From: Methylocaldum sp002005105
GTDB lineage: Bacteria; Pseudomonadota; Gammaproteobacteria; Methylococcales; Methylococcaceae
Direction of reading: 5' to 3'
Assembly (NCBI RefSeq): GCF_051027545.1
Contig: NZ_CP194902.1
Coordinates: forward strand, 2,604,001-2,668,000
Length of the DNA: 64,000 bases
This document shows positions 1-9,444 of this stretch, piece after piece (position 1 is the stretch's first letter; each line of letters opens with the position of its first letter). Below the pieces are notes generated by a model. It worked only from the letters and a program-made list of their open reading frames with translations, was not told where the DNA came from and ran no database searches. The position numbers and the translations under genes were made by a program.

Positions 1-472
1 AATTGACGATTTCGGGATGAAACCGGCGTGCGGCATTTTCGCAGCCTATTGCCAGGTTTATAGCGGTTTCCGCGTCCAGGTCCCAAGGATGATAAACGTC
101 GAGATCGGGGAACTCGGTAGCCAGCATGTCCCGGTCGGGCAATCCGGCATATTCGTCTTCAGCCGCATATTGAGCGATCCGGCAGGCGGCTTCTACGGTT
201 TCCCGCATCGCCGTTGCGCTGAGGTCGGTGGTGCTGGCCGAACCCTTGCGCTGGCCCACGTAGACCGTGACGCCGAGTCCCCGGCTGCGATGATGTTCGA
301 TGGTTTCGACCTCGCCCATCCGCGCGGTGACGGAAAGGCCGTGCTCCAGACTGACGCCGGCCTCCGCCGAGGTGGCGCCTTGCCGCCGGGCTTCGGCCAG
401 GCAATCCGCCACCAGGGATTTCAATTGTTCGAGTTGTTTTGCTTCACGTGCGAAAGTCGTGGGTTCCTGCAC
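1..472 (-). CDS. pmbA: PmbA/TldE-type metalloprotease partner (3' end off window)
   Basis: The visible 157 codons match the N-terminal domain of PmbA (TldE), the partner of TldD in the cytoplasmic TldD/E protease that trims modified peptides and degrades CcdA-like antitoxins in enterobacteria. Recognisable pieces are a helix rich in EAKQLEQLK and LVADCLAEAR, then GLGVTVYVGQRKGSAST and SATAMRETVEAACRIA, the usual spacing for this family. The start is taken as GTG at 472-470 because a GAAGGAG ribosome binding site lies just upstream; no ATG in frame is as well placed. It lies 58 bases downstream of tldD on the same strand. The C-terminal part is beyond the left edge, so completeness cannot be judged. 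Confidence 0.88.
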   Translation of the reverse strand, partial: MQEPTTFAREAKQLEQLKSLVADCLAEARRQGATSAEAGVSLEHGLSVTARMGEVETIEHHRSRGLGVTVYVGQRKGSASTTDLSATAMRETVEAACRIAQYAAEDEYAGLPDRDMLATEFPDLDVYHPWDLDAETAINLAIGCENAARRFHPEIVN

Positions 473-530
473 GGATGGCTCCTTCTAATCGTTAAATCGT
501 TCGGATATAGGAACGGGTGGGGCGCTGGTC

Positions 531-1976
531 TTAAACCCGAGTACCGCCCACGGTCAGCCCGTCCACCCGCAAGGTCGGCTGGCCGACGCCCACGGGTACG
601 CTCTGGCCGTCCTTTCCGCAGGTGCCGACGCCGGTATCGAGCTGCAAATCGTTGCCGACCATGCTGACGCGGGTCAGCACGTCCGGGCCGTTGCCGATCA
701 GGGTCGCGCCTTTGACCGGCCGGGTGATTTTCCCGTCTTCGATCAAATAGGCTTCGCTGGCGGAGAACACGAATTTGCCCGAGGTGATGTCGACCTGGCC
801 GCCGCCGAAGTTCTTGGCGAACAGCCCTTTTTTCACCGAACCGATGATTTCCTGCGGGTCGTGAGGTCCCGCCAGCATGTACGTGTTGGTCATGCGGGGC
901 ATGGGCAGGTGGGCATAGGATTCGCGGCGGCCGTTGCCGGTCGGCGATACGCCCATGAGCCGGGCGTTGAGCTTGTCCTGCATGTAGCCCTTGAGAATGC
1001 CGTTTTCGATCAAAACCGTGCATTCCGTCGGCGTGCCTTCGTCGTCGATATTGAGCGAACCGCGCCGGCCGGGCAGGGTGCCGTCGTCGACTACCGTACA
1101 GAGCGGCGAAGCCACGCGTTCGCCGATTCGCCCGGCGAAGGCCGAAGTGCCTTTGCGGTTGAAATCGCCTTCGAGTCCATGGCCTATCGCTTCGTGCAAC
1201 AAAACGCCCGGCCAGCCGGGTCCCAAGACCACGGTCATGGTTCCCGCGGGAGCTTCGACCGCTTCCAGATTCACCAGGGCCTGGCGCACGGCTTCCCGTG
1301 CGTATTCGATGGCCCGGTCTTCTTCCAAAAAGAAGCGGTAATCCGCGCGGCCGCCGCCGCCGCAGCTGCCTTGTTCGCGGCGCCCGTTTTCCTGGACGAT
1401 CACGCTGACGTTGAGCCGCACAAGCGGACGCACGTCGCCATGGAGCGCTCCGTCCTGGCCGATCACCAGAACGACTTCGTGGCTGCCGGCAAGGTTCACC
1501 ATGACCTGTTCGACGCGCGGATCGAGTCTCCGGCATTCCTCGTCCAGACGTTTGAGGAGGGCGATTTTCTCTTCTTCGGGCAACGATTGCAGCGGATCGA
1601 TCGGCAGATAAAGCTGTGGCGGGCGGTATAGTCCGGAGACTTCCCGTTTGCCCTGTGCTCCCTCTCGAGCGATGGCTCGCGCGTTCTTGGCGGCTTCGAG
1701 CAGGGTCGGCAGCGTAATTTCGTCGCTGTAGGCGAATCCGGTCTTTTCGCCGGAAACGGCGCGTACCCCGGCGCCTTGTTCTATGCTGTGGCTGCCTTCC
1801 TTCACGATGCCGTCTTCCAGCATCCAGGACTCGAACCGGGTGGATTGCAGATAGACGTCGGCGGCATCCACCGACGCGCTCAAGAGCTGTCCCATGACGC
1901 GGTCGATGTCGCCGCCTATGAGTCCAGCCGGCTCCAGCAGGGTTTGCCGGGCGATTACAAGAGGATCATGACTCAT
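531..1976 (-). CDS. tldD: TldD metalloprotease
   Basis: The 481-residue product has the full family length. TldD is the catalytic zinc subunit of the TldD/TldE protease, which cleaves unfolded peptides and modified peptide precursors in the cytoplasm. The HExxxH zinc motif is visible as HEAIGHGLEGD, with the first histidine near residue 261. The N-terminal half carries the typical DAADVYLQ and EDGIVKEGSHS segments, and the C-terminal half has the TNTYMLAG and GGGQVDITSGKF conserved stretches. The gene sits between the nitrilase-family amidase and pmbA, all on the minus strand with gaps of 54 and 58 bases, the order common in gammaproteobacteria. Both halves of the protease are therefore encoded together here. 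Confidence 0.97.
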   Translation of the reverse strand: MSHDPLVIARQTLLEPAGLIGGDIDRVMGQLLSASVDAADVYLQSTRFESWMLEDGIVKEGSHSIEQGAGVRAVSGEKTGFAYSDEITLPTLLEAAKNARAIAREGAQGKREVSGLYRPPQLYLPIDPLQSLPEEEKIALLKRLDEECRRLDPRVEQVMVNLAGSHEVVLVIGQDGALHGDVRPLVRLNVSVIVQENGRREQGSCGGGGRADYRFFLEEDRAIEYAREAVRQALVNLEAVEAPAGTMTVVLGPGWPGVLLHEAIGHGLEGDFNRKGTSAFAGRIGERVASPLCTVVDDGTLPGRRGSLNIDDEGTPTECTVLIENGILKGYMQDKLNARLMGVSPTGNGRRESYAHLPMPRMTNTYMLAGPHDPQEIIGSVKKGLFAKNFGGGQVDITSGKFVFSASEAYLIEDGKITRPVKGATLIGNGPDVLTRVSMVGNDLQLDTGVGTCGKDGQSVPVGVGQPTLRVDGLTVGGTRV

Positions 1977-2030
1977 GATGAGGTGTGAGAATTAAGCTGA
2001 TGATAAAAACTAGCCTACACGCCATAGCCC

Positions 2031-2852
2031 TCAGCGGCAATGCAGTTTGCGGTGGGTCAGGGCCGGAAACGCGGCCCGCACTTTCTGCAGCCGGTCGCGG
2101 TCGAATTCCGCAGTCACCACACCGGCGCCCTGTGGAAGGCTGCCGAGCACCTGGCCCCAAGGGTCCACGATCATGCTGTGGCCGAAGGTTTCGCGGCCGT
2201 TGACGTGAAACCCGCCCTGATTGGCGGCGACGGTGTAGCACAGGTTTTCGACCGAACGGGCGCGCACCAGGATTTCCCAGTGAGCGGCGCCGGTTTGCGC
2301 AGTAAAGGCCGAGGGAACGACGAGAATGTCCATGCCGCTGTCCGCCATCTGCCGGAACAGTTCGGGGAAGCGGAGATCGTAGCAAATCGACAAACCGAGT
2401 CGCCCGAACGGCGTGTCCAGGACCAGAGCCTCGCTGCCGGCGTCTATGGTCTTGGACTCGTGATACTGTTCGTCGGTGCCGGGCACGTTGACGTCGAACA
2501 GATGAATCTTGTCGTAGCGTCCTGCCCGCTCGCCTTTGTCGTTATAAACCAGGCAGGCAGCGCGGACTTTGCCGTTGTCGGCGCGGATCGGCATGGTGCC
2601 GCCGACCAGCCAGACCTTCAGCCGCTCCGCCGTCTGGGCGAGAAAATCCTGGATCGGTCCGGAACCGTCGGCTTCGGCTACGGCCAGTTTGTCGGCTTCG
2701 GATGTACCCATGATGGCGAAATTTTCCGGGAGCACGACCAGGGAAGCGCCCCGGGACGCGGCTTTCTCGACTAGTCGCCCCGCCTCGATGAGGTTGGCGC
2801 TGACATTGGGACTGGACGCCATCTGGATGGCGGCGAGAACCGTTTTACTCAT
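2031..2852 (-). CDS. Carbon-nitrogen hydrolase (Nit1/Nit2-like amidase)
   Basis: This 273-residue protein is a nitrilase-superfamily amidase of the Nit1/Nit2 branch, whose characterised members hydrolyse deaminated glutathione or alpha-keto acid amides. The catalytic triad is visible: Glu43 in LPENFA, Lys115 in YDKIHLFD and Cys157 in SICYDLRFPE. The start at 2852 (MSKTVLAAIQM) is preferred over an upstream codon because it aligns with the family N terminus; it overlaps the last 8 bases of yhdP, so translation is probably coupled. The position between yhdP and tldD is conserved in many gammaproteobacteria. The substrate cannot be deduced from sequence alone. Confidence 0.93.
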   Translation of the reverse strand: MSKTVLAAIQMASSPNVSANLIEAGRLVEKAASRGASLVVLPENFAIMGTSEADKLAVAEADGSGPIQDFLAQTAERLKVWLVGGTMPIRADNGKVRAACLVYNDKGERAGRYDKIHLFDVNVPGTDEQYHESKTIDAGSEALVLDTPFGRLGLSICYDLRFPELFRQMADSGMDILVVPSAFTAQTGAAHWEILVRARSVENLCYTVAANQGGFHVNGRETFGHSMIVDPWGQVLGSLPQGAGVVTAEFDRDRLQKVRAAFPALTHRKLHCR

Positions 2853-5800
2853 TCGTCTTTTTCTCCGTTTCGGTGCCAAAACCTGATAAATCTTTCATGC
2901 CGCTCCAGGCCCGGTCGAGAATGTCGAGCGGCAGGTTGCGGCTAATCTTGGTGATTTGCGGTTCGTCCCAACTACCCTTGACGGCGTAGTGGGTCGCGGT
3001 GATGCTGTCCACTTCCTCGCCGACCAGTTGTTGTGCCAGAAGCACGGCAGCCCCGACTGCGGGTCCGCCGGCCAGAGCGCCCGCAATGGGCAGAGCGACG
3101 CTGGTGTGGGGTATGACGGTGACGACTTGATCCAAATCTCTCGCCACCAATCCGGCGCGGCCGTTGATGACGATCTTGGCGGGAACCGCATCGATTAGAA
3201 AACCCTTCGTTACGGCTTGACTGTTGCCGAGCTGAAAGGTTCCCAGGACGCTGTCATAGGCTAGGCCCTTGCCGAACAAATCGCTGAAATCGAAGGACAG
3301 CCTGCGCCACAACGTGTCCAAGTTTAACATACCGAGCACCCGGCCCAGCCCCGGCTCGACCTTGAGAATCGCGCCTTTGCCCAGCTTCATCCGGATGTCG
3401 CCGTTGACGCTGGCACGGGAAAATTGCTGGGGCGCGCCCGGCCAGGACAAAGTGAAGTCGACGTCGGAAGGGGTTTCCCTGACCTCGCCGGAATAACCGA
3501 TGACGGTCAACAAATCACCCATGTCCTCGATGCGGAGTTTCCCCTCGATACGCGTGGATACGGTTTGGTCCGCCGACCGTGTCCAACTGCCGTGGATGTC
3601 GAAGCGGTGATTTTTGGTCCCGCCCTCGAGTGTTCTTATGATCATGCCATGAGCGTGGCGTTCGGTTTGAAGTGTGAATGGGCCTAAATCGGCGTCCTGC
3701 CAGAGTAGCCGCTTGGCATTAAGCGCCAGATTCGGTACGGCGGACGGATCGATGGGTTCGATGTTCGCCGGTCCGGCTTTATTGGCCTTCAGTTTCGGTA
3801 ACTTGAGGTGTTCCAGATCGAAAGCGATCGAATCGGCCGTGGCTTTGAAGCCCCCCTTGCCGTAAGCGCTGGCGATATGGCCCCGCCAATGTCGGTCTTC
3901 GCTCTCCATGTCGATGATCAGGGGACCCAAGGTTTCTTTGTTCCAATATAGCGTCCCGACGTTCAGTTCCAGTTTACGCAAGAGACCGGTACTGCCCGGC
4001 TCGTCCGAGGAGTTGGGCAGCAAGCGTCGCCATTCGGCGGCTTCGAGTTCATCCAGTCGGGCGAAAATTGCGAGGCCGGGTTTCGATGAGGAGGAGGGGA
4101 GCGGTGTTCCGATGGCGATATCGCCCCTTTCCAGCTCGATGCCGGTATCAGATTCCGAGAGCCTGAGCCGTGCGGTGACATCGTGTCCATAGCTCAGCCG
4201 AAGCGGGATCTTGCTGCCGGCGAGAATCGCCGTTTCGATGAATAGATCTTTTCTCGCTTTTTCGCGCTTTCCGAGTGGCGCCGGCAGATTCAACTCCAGG
4301 CCCGTCATTCCGGACGACAGCGACAGAACCAGCGGATCGCTTTCGGTATCGAGCGATTCCGGAATCCGGAGATTGAGCCGATAATCCGTGGCTCCCCGCG
4401 CCCATCGCCAAAGACTGCCGGGGATTTGTTCCTGCAGGTCCGACACGCCGATGCGGCCTTTGATCTCGACCGAAGTCTCGGCCTTCTGTCCCGAGATGCG
4501 GATGACGGCGGGACGATCGAACGCCGAGGCTCGAATGGCATCGGCGCTCAAACCGGTTCGCGTAAAATGCAAGGGGCCGTTGATGTGCCCCAGTTCCAGC
4601 CCGGCATCCTCGACGCGGAGGGTCGCATTTTTGAATTCCGCTTTGCCTTCGACTTCGGTATCGCCCAGTTTTTGATCGAGCGGAATGGTCAGGTTCAGCG
4701 AAATATCCGTTTCGCCGGCGGTGCTCACGAACTTGCCGAGCCGTTCAGGGATATCCCGAAGGGGAGTGTGGGCGAGAAAATCCAGGGCATCCGGCACCGT
4801 CGCGCGAGCGGTTCCGCTCAGTTTGAGCCAAGGCGAAGACTTTAGGTCCTTGGTTTCGGCGTGCGCTTCCACAATCTGGCCCTGGCCGATTCGTCCTTTG
4901 GTCGAGCCGATTTCCATGCCGGGACCGTGGAATTGCACGCGGACGTCGGTTTGGGTCAGCGGCGGCCAGTCCGGATGAAAGCGAAGTTCGATGTTTTGCG
5001 CTTCGATCGAGGATTCGAATACGCCTTCGTTCCGATAAAACGGGAAATCGGCGATCGCGCCGTGAAACAGGAGATGGGCATTTCGGACTTGTCCGCCGAT
5101 CAGCGCCTGCTCCAACCAACGCGAAGTTTGGGGGATTACGGCGAAAGGCAGGTAATTCTTGACGGCGGCCACAGTCGTTTCGCCGAGTTGCACGCGAAGA
5201 TCGAGGAAGGGAGAGGCATTTGGGCTTTTCGGCAGGACGACTCCGAACCGGCCGCGTGCGGCGAGATCGGCGTTTTCGAGCGAAAGCGAACGGGATGAAA
5301 TCGACCAATCCGTGTCGGTTTGCCGCCAGGACAGATCGGCCGTGGCCTTATTCAGATGAACCGGGCTCTTCAGTCCCAGCGCGGCCGGTTGGATATCCCC
5401 GTTTTCGACTGATACCGAGATCCGGCCGGTTTTGTCGGTACCGCAGAGTTTTCCGGCGAAACCGGAAACGCCCGGAAGCGATTGCCAGGCATTCGAGCCG
5501 AAATCGTCGAATGTTCCGCACAGGGCTACGCGTTCGCCCAGCGATCTTCCGGGTGCGAAAAAGAAACTGGTATTCCGTACGGTGCCGCGCGGAGCCAAGT
5601 CCCTCAACATTCCGTCGGCTTTTTCGCCGAGCACCGGGAGAGCGTGCAAGACGGTGTTGATATCGCCCAATTCGAGGTACGACGCCGCGGCGCGTATGAC
5701 GGCAGGCGTTCCGTCGGCGCGACGGGTGAGGGCGAAGGAAAGGCGGGTCTTGGGCCAGGTGTCGGTCAACGCCGGCCTGAAGCGATCGAGATCCAGTCGC

Positions 5801-6720
5801 CAGCCGTCGTTTTCCAGTTGCCACCTGAACCGGCTTTCCAGGGAGGCCAAAGCCAGCTGATTTTCGGTGTTTGAATCCCCATGGAAAACGAATAACGGCT
5901 TTGCGAGCTTGACGTCTCCCGTCACGGAATTCAGCGCGCCGTTCCAGTTTCCCCAAAGTCTGAAATCCGCTATTCCGGATTTCATGGCGAAACGCGGCGT
6001 CGATAAGGCGTCGGCTATCCGGGCCGTATCGATGCGCTTTCCTTCGAGGTAAAGCTTTCCGGACCACTCCTCGGCCCGGAAGAGATCGCCTTCCGCATTC
6101 AGGACAAGCCGGAATGCTTGGCCCAGACTTTGAGGCAAGATGATATCGGCACCGAGCTTATGTTTTCCGTTTTTGTTGGCAAGCCGGATATTCGCCCGTC
6201 CTAAGTGCAGAGACGGTTTGTTCCCTTGCAAATCCAGCCATTCCAGATCGCAGTCCAACAGTTCGAAGCGGCCGTCGCCCATGAGCCAGGCCGGCGGCTG
6301 GTCGCGCACGTGCAGACCTACGATGCCGATCGTGCCGTCTTGCCTGCGCCGGATCGAGAGTTTCGCTCCGATAATCTTCAGCCGGTCGAAGCTGGGTTGG
6401 CCGGTCAACAAGGTGCGAAGCGGATCGACGTCGACGCGGATTGCGGCGAATCGGATCGCCGGCTGGCCTTGCGAGTCCAGGATATGGAAGCCGTTCAGGG
6501 AAAACTCGGGATGGAAGCCATGCAGGCGGGCCGACAGTTCGTCGATTCGGACGGTTTCGCCGATCAGGAAACCGATTTCGGTTTCCAGGCGGCGGCGATA
6601 CTCCGCCGCTCCGGGAAACAGCCAGAAGCGCAGGACAGTAACCGTCAGCGCCAATATGACAATGAAGCAAAGACCGAAATACAGCGCCGTTCGGTGGGTA
6701 AAACGAAGAATTCTTTTCAA
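2845..6720 (-). CDS. yhdP: YhdP-family AsmA-like envelope protein
   Basis: The 1291-residue product is a member of the YhdP/AsmA-like group (DUF3971 plus an AsmA-2-type C terminus). YhdP proteins are anchored in the inner membrane and form long beta-rich bridges that carry phospholipids across the periplasm to the outer membrane. One N-terminal membrane segment is visible at about residues 13-33 (GLCFIVILALTVTVLRFWL). The rest is a long repetitive beta-rich region, and the C terminus contains the conserved GRAGLVARDLDQVVTVIPH and ALAGGPAVGAAVLLAQQL segments. It lies 9 bases after rng and overlaps the amidase start by 8 bases, so it belongs to the same transcript. Length is normal for the family. 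Confidence 0.95.
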   Translation of the reverse strand: MKRILRFTHRTALYFGLCFIVILALTVTVLRFWLFPGAAEYRRRLETEIGFLIGETVRIDELSARLHGFHPEFSLNGFHILDSQGQPAIRFAAIRVDVDPLRTLLTGQPSFDRLKIIGAKLSIRRRQDGTIGIVGLHVRDQPPAWLMGDGRFELLDCDLEWLDLQGNKPSLHLGRANIRLANKNGKHKLGADIILPQSLGQAFRLVLNAEGDLFRAEEWSGKLYLEGKRIDTARIADALSTPRFAMKSGIADFRLWGNWNGALNSVTGDVKLAKPLFVFHGDSNTENQLALASLESRFRWQLENDGWRLDLDRFRPALTDTWPKTRLSFALTRRADGTPAVIRAAASYLELGDINTVLHALPVLGEKADGMLRDLAPRGTVRNTSFFFAPGRSLGERVALCGTFDDFGSNAWQSLPGVSGFAGKLCGTDKTGRISVSVENGDIQPAALGLKSPVHLNKATADLSWRQTDTDWSISSRSLSLENADLAARGRFGVVLPKSPNASPFLDLRVQLGETTVAAVKNYLPFAVIPQTSRWLEQALIGGQVRNAHLLFHGAIADFPFYRNEGVFESSIEAQNIELRFHPDWPPLTQTDVRVQFHGPGMEIGSTKGRIGQGQIVEAHAETKDLKSSPWLKLSGTARATVPDALDFLAHTPLRDIPERLGKFVSTAGETDISLNLTIPLDQKLGDTEVEGKAEFKNATLRVEDAGLELGHINGPLHFTRTGLSADAIRASAFDRPAVIRISGQKAETSVEIKGRIGVSDLQEQIPGSLWRWARGATDYRLNLRIPESLDTESDPLVLSLSSGMTGLELNLPAPLGKREKARKDLFIETAILAGSKIPLRLSYGHDVTARLRLSESDTGIELERGDIAIGTPLPSSSSKPGLAIFARLDELEAAEWRRLLPNSSDEPGSTGLLRKLELNVGTLYWNKETLGPLIIDMESEDRHWRGHIASAYGKGGFKATADSIAFDLEHLKLPKLKANKAGPANIEPIDPSAVPNLALNAKRLLWQDADLGPFTLQTERHAHGMIIRTLEGGTKNHRFDIHGSWTRSADQTVSTRIEGKLRIEDMGDLLTVIGYSGEVRETPSDVDFTLSWPGAPQQFSRASVNGDIRMKLGKGAILKVEPGLGRVLGMLNLDTLWRRLSFDFSDLFGKGLAYDSVLGTFQLGNSQAVTKGFLIDAVPAKIVINGRAGLVARDLDQVVTVIPHTSVALPIAGALAGGPAVGAAVLLAQQLVGEEVDSITATHYAVKGSWDEPQITKISRNLPLDILDRAWSGMKDLSGFGTETEKKTNE

Positions 6721-6729
6721 AAGACGGCG

Positions 6730-8184
6730 CTACAGCAGGACGACATCGTATTGCTCCTGGGTATACTGCGTTTCGGCGCGGAATTTGATGCGAACCCCTA
6801 GGAATGTCTCCAGTTCCGACAAGGTGTCGGCTTCCTCGTCCAGCAGTCGCTCGACGACTTCGTTGGATGCCAGCACGAGGAGTTCCTGGACATTATATTG
6901 ACGCACTTCGCGAATGACTTCGCGGAAAATCTCCATGCAGACCGTTTCCGGCGTTTTCAACACCCCGCGTCCGCTGCACGCCGGACAGGGCTCGCACAGG
7001 ATGTGCTCGAGGCTCTCGCGGGTGCGCTTACGCGTCATTTCCACCAGCCCGAGCGAAGACACCTCGCTGATGGTGTTCTTGGCGTGGTCCTTTTCCAGGC
7101 TTTTTTCCAGCGCTTGCAGGACCTGCTGCTTGTGGTCCTCGTCCCGCATGTCGATGAAATCGATGATGATGATGCCGCCGAGATTGCGCAGCCGTAGCTG
7201 GCGCGCAATGGCTTGGGCCGCCTCCAGATTGGTCTTGAAGATGGTTTCTTCCAGGCTGCGTCCGCCGACGAAGGCGCCGGTGTTGACATCGATGGTCGTC
7301 ATCGCCTCGGTCTGGTCGAACACCAGATGGCCGCCTGACTTGAGCATGACCCGGCGCTCCAGAGCCTTCTGTATTTCGTCCTCGACGCCGTAAAGATCGA
7401 ACAAAGGCCGTTCGCCGGAATAATGCTCGACGAGGGGAGCCAGTTCCGGAACGAATTCCTTGGCGAACTTGACCAGGCGACCGTAGGTTTCGCGAGAATC
7501 GACCCGAATTTTCTCGACTCGGGCGCGGTGCAGATCGCGCAAGACCCGCATGCTGAGCGGCAGGTCCTCATGAAGCAAGGTTTTCGGCTTGACGGTCTTG
7601 ATCCGCTGAGCGATGGAGTTCCACAGCTTAAGCAGGAACAGCATGTCGGTGCGGAGCGCGGTTTCTTCGATGCCCTCGGCGGCGGTGCGCGAGATGAATC
7701 CTCCGGTGGCGTGCTCCTTCTGAAAGGTTTCGATGACGGTGCGCAGCCGAATCCGTTCCTGAGCGCACTCGATGCGCTGCGATACGCCGCAGGTTCGGCT
7801 GTAAGGCATATAGACCTCGTACACCGACGGAATGGCGATTTCGGTGGTGAGCCGCGCGCCCTTGGCACCTATGGGGTCTTTGACGACTTGTACGACCAGT
7901 TCCTGCCCTTCGTGAAAAATCAGCTCGATCTGGTCGGTCGGTGTTTTCTCCCGATCGGTGGCTCCTAGATCCGATATGTGCAGGAATGCCGCCCGTTCCA
8001 GCCCGATATCCACGAAAGCGGCCTGCATGCCGGGCAGCACTCGGCAGATCTTGCCCTTGTAGATGTTGCCGACCAGCCCGCGGCGGCGGGTCCGCTCGAT
8101 CAAGACCTCTTGCAAGACGCCGTTTTCGACGATGGCTACGCGAGTCTCCCGCGGTGTGACGTTGATGAGTATTTCGTCGCTCAT
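6730..8184 (-). CDS. rng: Ribonuclease G
   Basis: RNase G (484 residues from the chosen start) is the RNase E paralogue that processes the 5' end of 16S rRNA and degrades some mRNAs. The S1 domain occupies roughly residues 35-120 (GNIYKGKICRVLPGMQAAFV). The DNase-I-like catalytic core holds the two metal-binding aspartates in TIDVNTGAFVGG and IIIIDFIDM, and the zinc-link cysteines appear in CEPCPACSGRG. There is no C-terminal scaffold, so it is RNase G rather than RNase E. The start at 8184 (MSDEILINVTPRETRVA) matches the family; an in-frame upstream codon would add 15 unlikely residues. It lies 7 bases after maf and 9 before yhdP, the classical arrangement. Confidence 0.97.
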   Translation of the reverse strand: MSDEILINVTPRETRVAIVENGVLQEVLIERTRRRGLVGNIYKGKICRVLPGMQAAFVDIGLERAAFLHISDLGATDREKTPTDQIELIFHEGQELVVQVVKDPIGAKGARLTTEIAIPSVYEVYMPYSRTCGVSQRIECAQERIRLRTVIETFQKEHATGGFISRTAAEGIEETALRTDMLFLLKLWNSIAQRIKTVKPKTLLHEDLPLSMRVLRDLHRARVEKIRVDSRETYGRLVKFAKEFVPELAPLVEHYSGERPLFDLYGVEDEIQKALERRVMLKSGGHLVFDQTEAMTTIDVNTGAFVGGRSLEETIFKTNLEAAQAIARQLRLRNLGGIIIIDFIDMRDEDHKQQVLQALEKSLEKDHAKNTISEVSSLGLVEMTRKRTRESLEHILCEPCPACSGRGVLKTPETVCMEIFREVIREVRQYNVQELLVLASNEVVERLLDEEADTLSELETFLGVRIKFRAETQYTQEQYDVVLL

Positions 8185-8191
8185 GCGCCGG

Positions 8192-8791
8192 CTAGGTGGC
8201 AGAAACGTTGAGGACCGAGATCCCGACACATTTCAACAGTTCCGCCGTCTCGAAAAGCGGCAAACCCATGACGCCCGAGTAGCTGCCGGACAGATGCCGA
8301 ATGAAGACCGCACCCTTGCCCTGAATGGCGTAGGCGCCGGCTTTGTCGCGGGGTTCGCCGGTGGCCCAGTAAGCTTCGATTTCTTCCTGGCTCATTCGGC
8401 GAAAGCTCACGCTGCTGACAGTCAGCGCTTCCCAATGCCGGTCGCCTTTCCGCAGCGAAACGGCGCTCAGGACCCGATGCTCCCTACCGGCCAGCTGCGA
8501 GAGCATGCGCGAAGCGTGCTCGAAATCTTGCGGCTTGCCCAAGATGTTCCCGTCCAATACGACCTCGGTATCCGCCGCCAATACCGGCAGCCTGCCGCCG
8601 CTGCTCTTCCATGTTTCGAGCGATTTTTCCGCCGCCACGCGCTGGACATAGGCTTCGGGGGACTCGTTCGGCTGCGGGTGTTCGTGAACTGCGGCCGGCA
8701 TCACGTCATAGGCGATGCCGAGTTGATCGAGCAGTTCGCGGCGGCGGGGCGATGCCGACGCCAAAATAATCTGCGGACTTCGGGTGTCCAT
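8192..8791 (-). CDS. Maf-family nucleotide pyrophosphatase
   Basis: The 199-residue product is a Maf/YhdE-type nucleoside triphosphate pyrophosphatase, a house-cleaning enzyme that hydrolyses dTTP, UTP or modified NTPs to the monophosphate. The signature SASPRRRELL lies at residues 12-21, the conserved AADTEVVLDG with the catalytic Asp at position 74, and the GEPRDKAGAYAIQGKGA stretch in the C-terminal half. It starts one base after rlmH ends and ends 7 bases before rng, typical of the rlmH-maf-rng cluster. Which Maf subgroup (YhdE or YceF) it belongs to is inferred from that synteny, which favours YhdE. Confidence 0.95.
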   Translation of the reverse strand: MDTRSPQIILASASPRRRELLDQLGIAYDVMPAAVHEHPQPNESPEAYVQRVAAEKSLETWKSSGGRLPVLAADTEVVLDGNILGKPQDFEHASRMLSQLAGREHRVLSAVSLRKGDRHWEALTVSSVSFRRMSQEEIEAYWATGEPRDKAGAYAIQGKGAVFIRHLSGSYSGVMGLPLFETAELLKCVGISVLNVSAT

Positions 8792-8792
8792 G

Positions 8793-9260
8793 CTATCGGT
8801 GATAAGGGTGATGCTGCAGAATGCTCCACGCCCGGTAGATCTGCTCGGCTACGATGATACGCACCACCGGGTGAGGAAAAGTCAACTTCGATAAGCTCCA
8901 TCGTTGATTCGCGCGTTCCAGGCAAGCCGGAGAGAGTCCGTCCGGTCCTCCCACCAGAAGCGCCACGTCGCGTCCGCTTTCCAGCCAGCGCGCCAAAGTT
9001 GCGGCCAAGTCCGGCGTGCTCCACTCCTTTCCCGCCACATCGAGCGCGACTACATGCACATCGCGCGGCAATGCCGCCAGCATCCGCTCTCCTTCATCCT
9101 CGGTCAGTCGGACGATGTCGGCATTCTTCCCGCGTTTCGCCGGGGCGATTTCCTTCAGCGCCAGTTCGCACTCCCGGGGCAGGCGTTTGGCATACTCCGA
9201 ATAAGCTTCCGTCACCCAATCCGGCATACGGTTACCGACGGCCACCAAATGAATCCGCAT
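8793..9260 (-). CDS. rlmH: 23S rRNA pseudouridine-1915 N3-methyltransferase RlmH
   Basis: RlmH is a SPOUT methyltransferase that uses S-adenosylmethionine to methylate pseudouridine 1915 in helix 69 of 23S rRNA in assembled 70S ribosomes. The 155-residue length is exactly that of the family. The SAM-binding knot motifs are present: GGPDGLS at residues 104-110, and the C-terminal HPVVRIIVAEQIYRAWSILQ with the terminal HHPYHR that contributes to catalysis. It is the first gene of the leftward series that continues through pmbA. The upstream region contains a hairpin repeat rather than another gene, so the promoter probably lies at about 9261-9340. Confidence 0.98.
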   Translation of the reverse strand: MRIHLVAVGNRMPDWVTEAYSEYAKRLPRECELALKEIAPAKRGKNADIVRLTEDEGERMLAALPRDVHVVALDVAGKEWSTPDLAATLARWLESGRDVALLVGGPDGLSPACLERANQRWSLSKLTFPHPVVRIIVAEQIYRAWSILQHHPYHR

Positions 9261-9348
9261 GTGACAGCGCGGGACAAAAAAACGAATTATAAGGCAATCG
9301 GCCTAATTTACCGACTGCGACAAATGGGGTGGCTGAAAGAAAAAGCAC

Positions 9349-9419
9349 GTAGGATGTGCTGACCGAAGGGAAGCGCATCGGTTGCGAACGATTCGCTTCC
9401 TTGCGTCAGCGCATCCTAC
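9349..9419. repeat. Imperfect palindromic repeat (REP/MITE-like)
   Basis: The two ends read GTAGGATGTGCTGA (9349-9362) and TCAGCGCATCCTAC (9406-9419), which are complementary with one mismatch. The inner parts GAAGGGAAGCG and CGCTTCCTTGC continue the pairing. The whole 71-base unit can fold into one long stem of about 33-36 pairs with few mismatches. It sits between the divergently placed 5' end of rlmH and 3' end of nadA. Repeats with this style of GTAGGATG-type ends are scattered in many proteobacterial genomes. No second copy was seen in this window, so the dispersed nature is inferred. Confidence 0.7.
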
Positions 9420-9444
9420 CGGCTCGCCATCGACGCGTTGCGAA

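Noticed and set aside
421..1631. Long frames in the tldD region on both strands (Arg/Pro-rich products)
   Set aside because: They overlap tldD, whose motifs are clear, and have the composition typical of GC-rich shadow frames.
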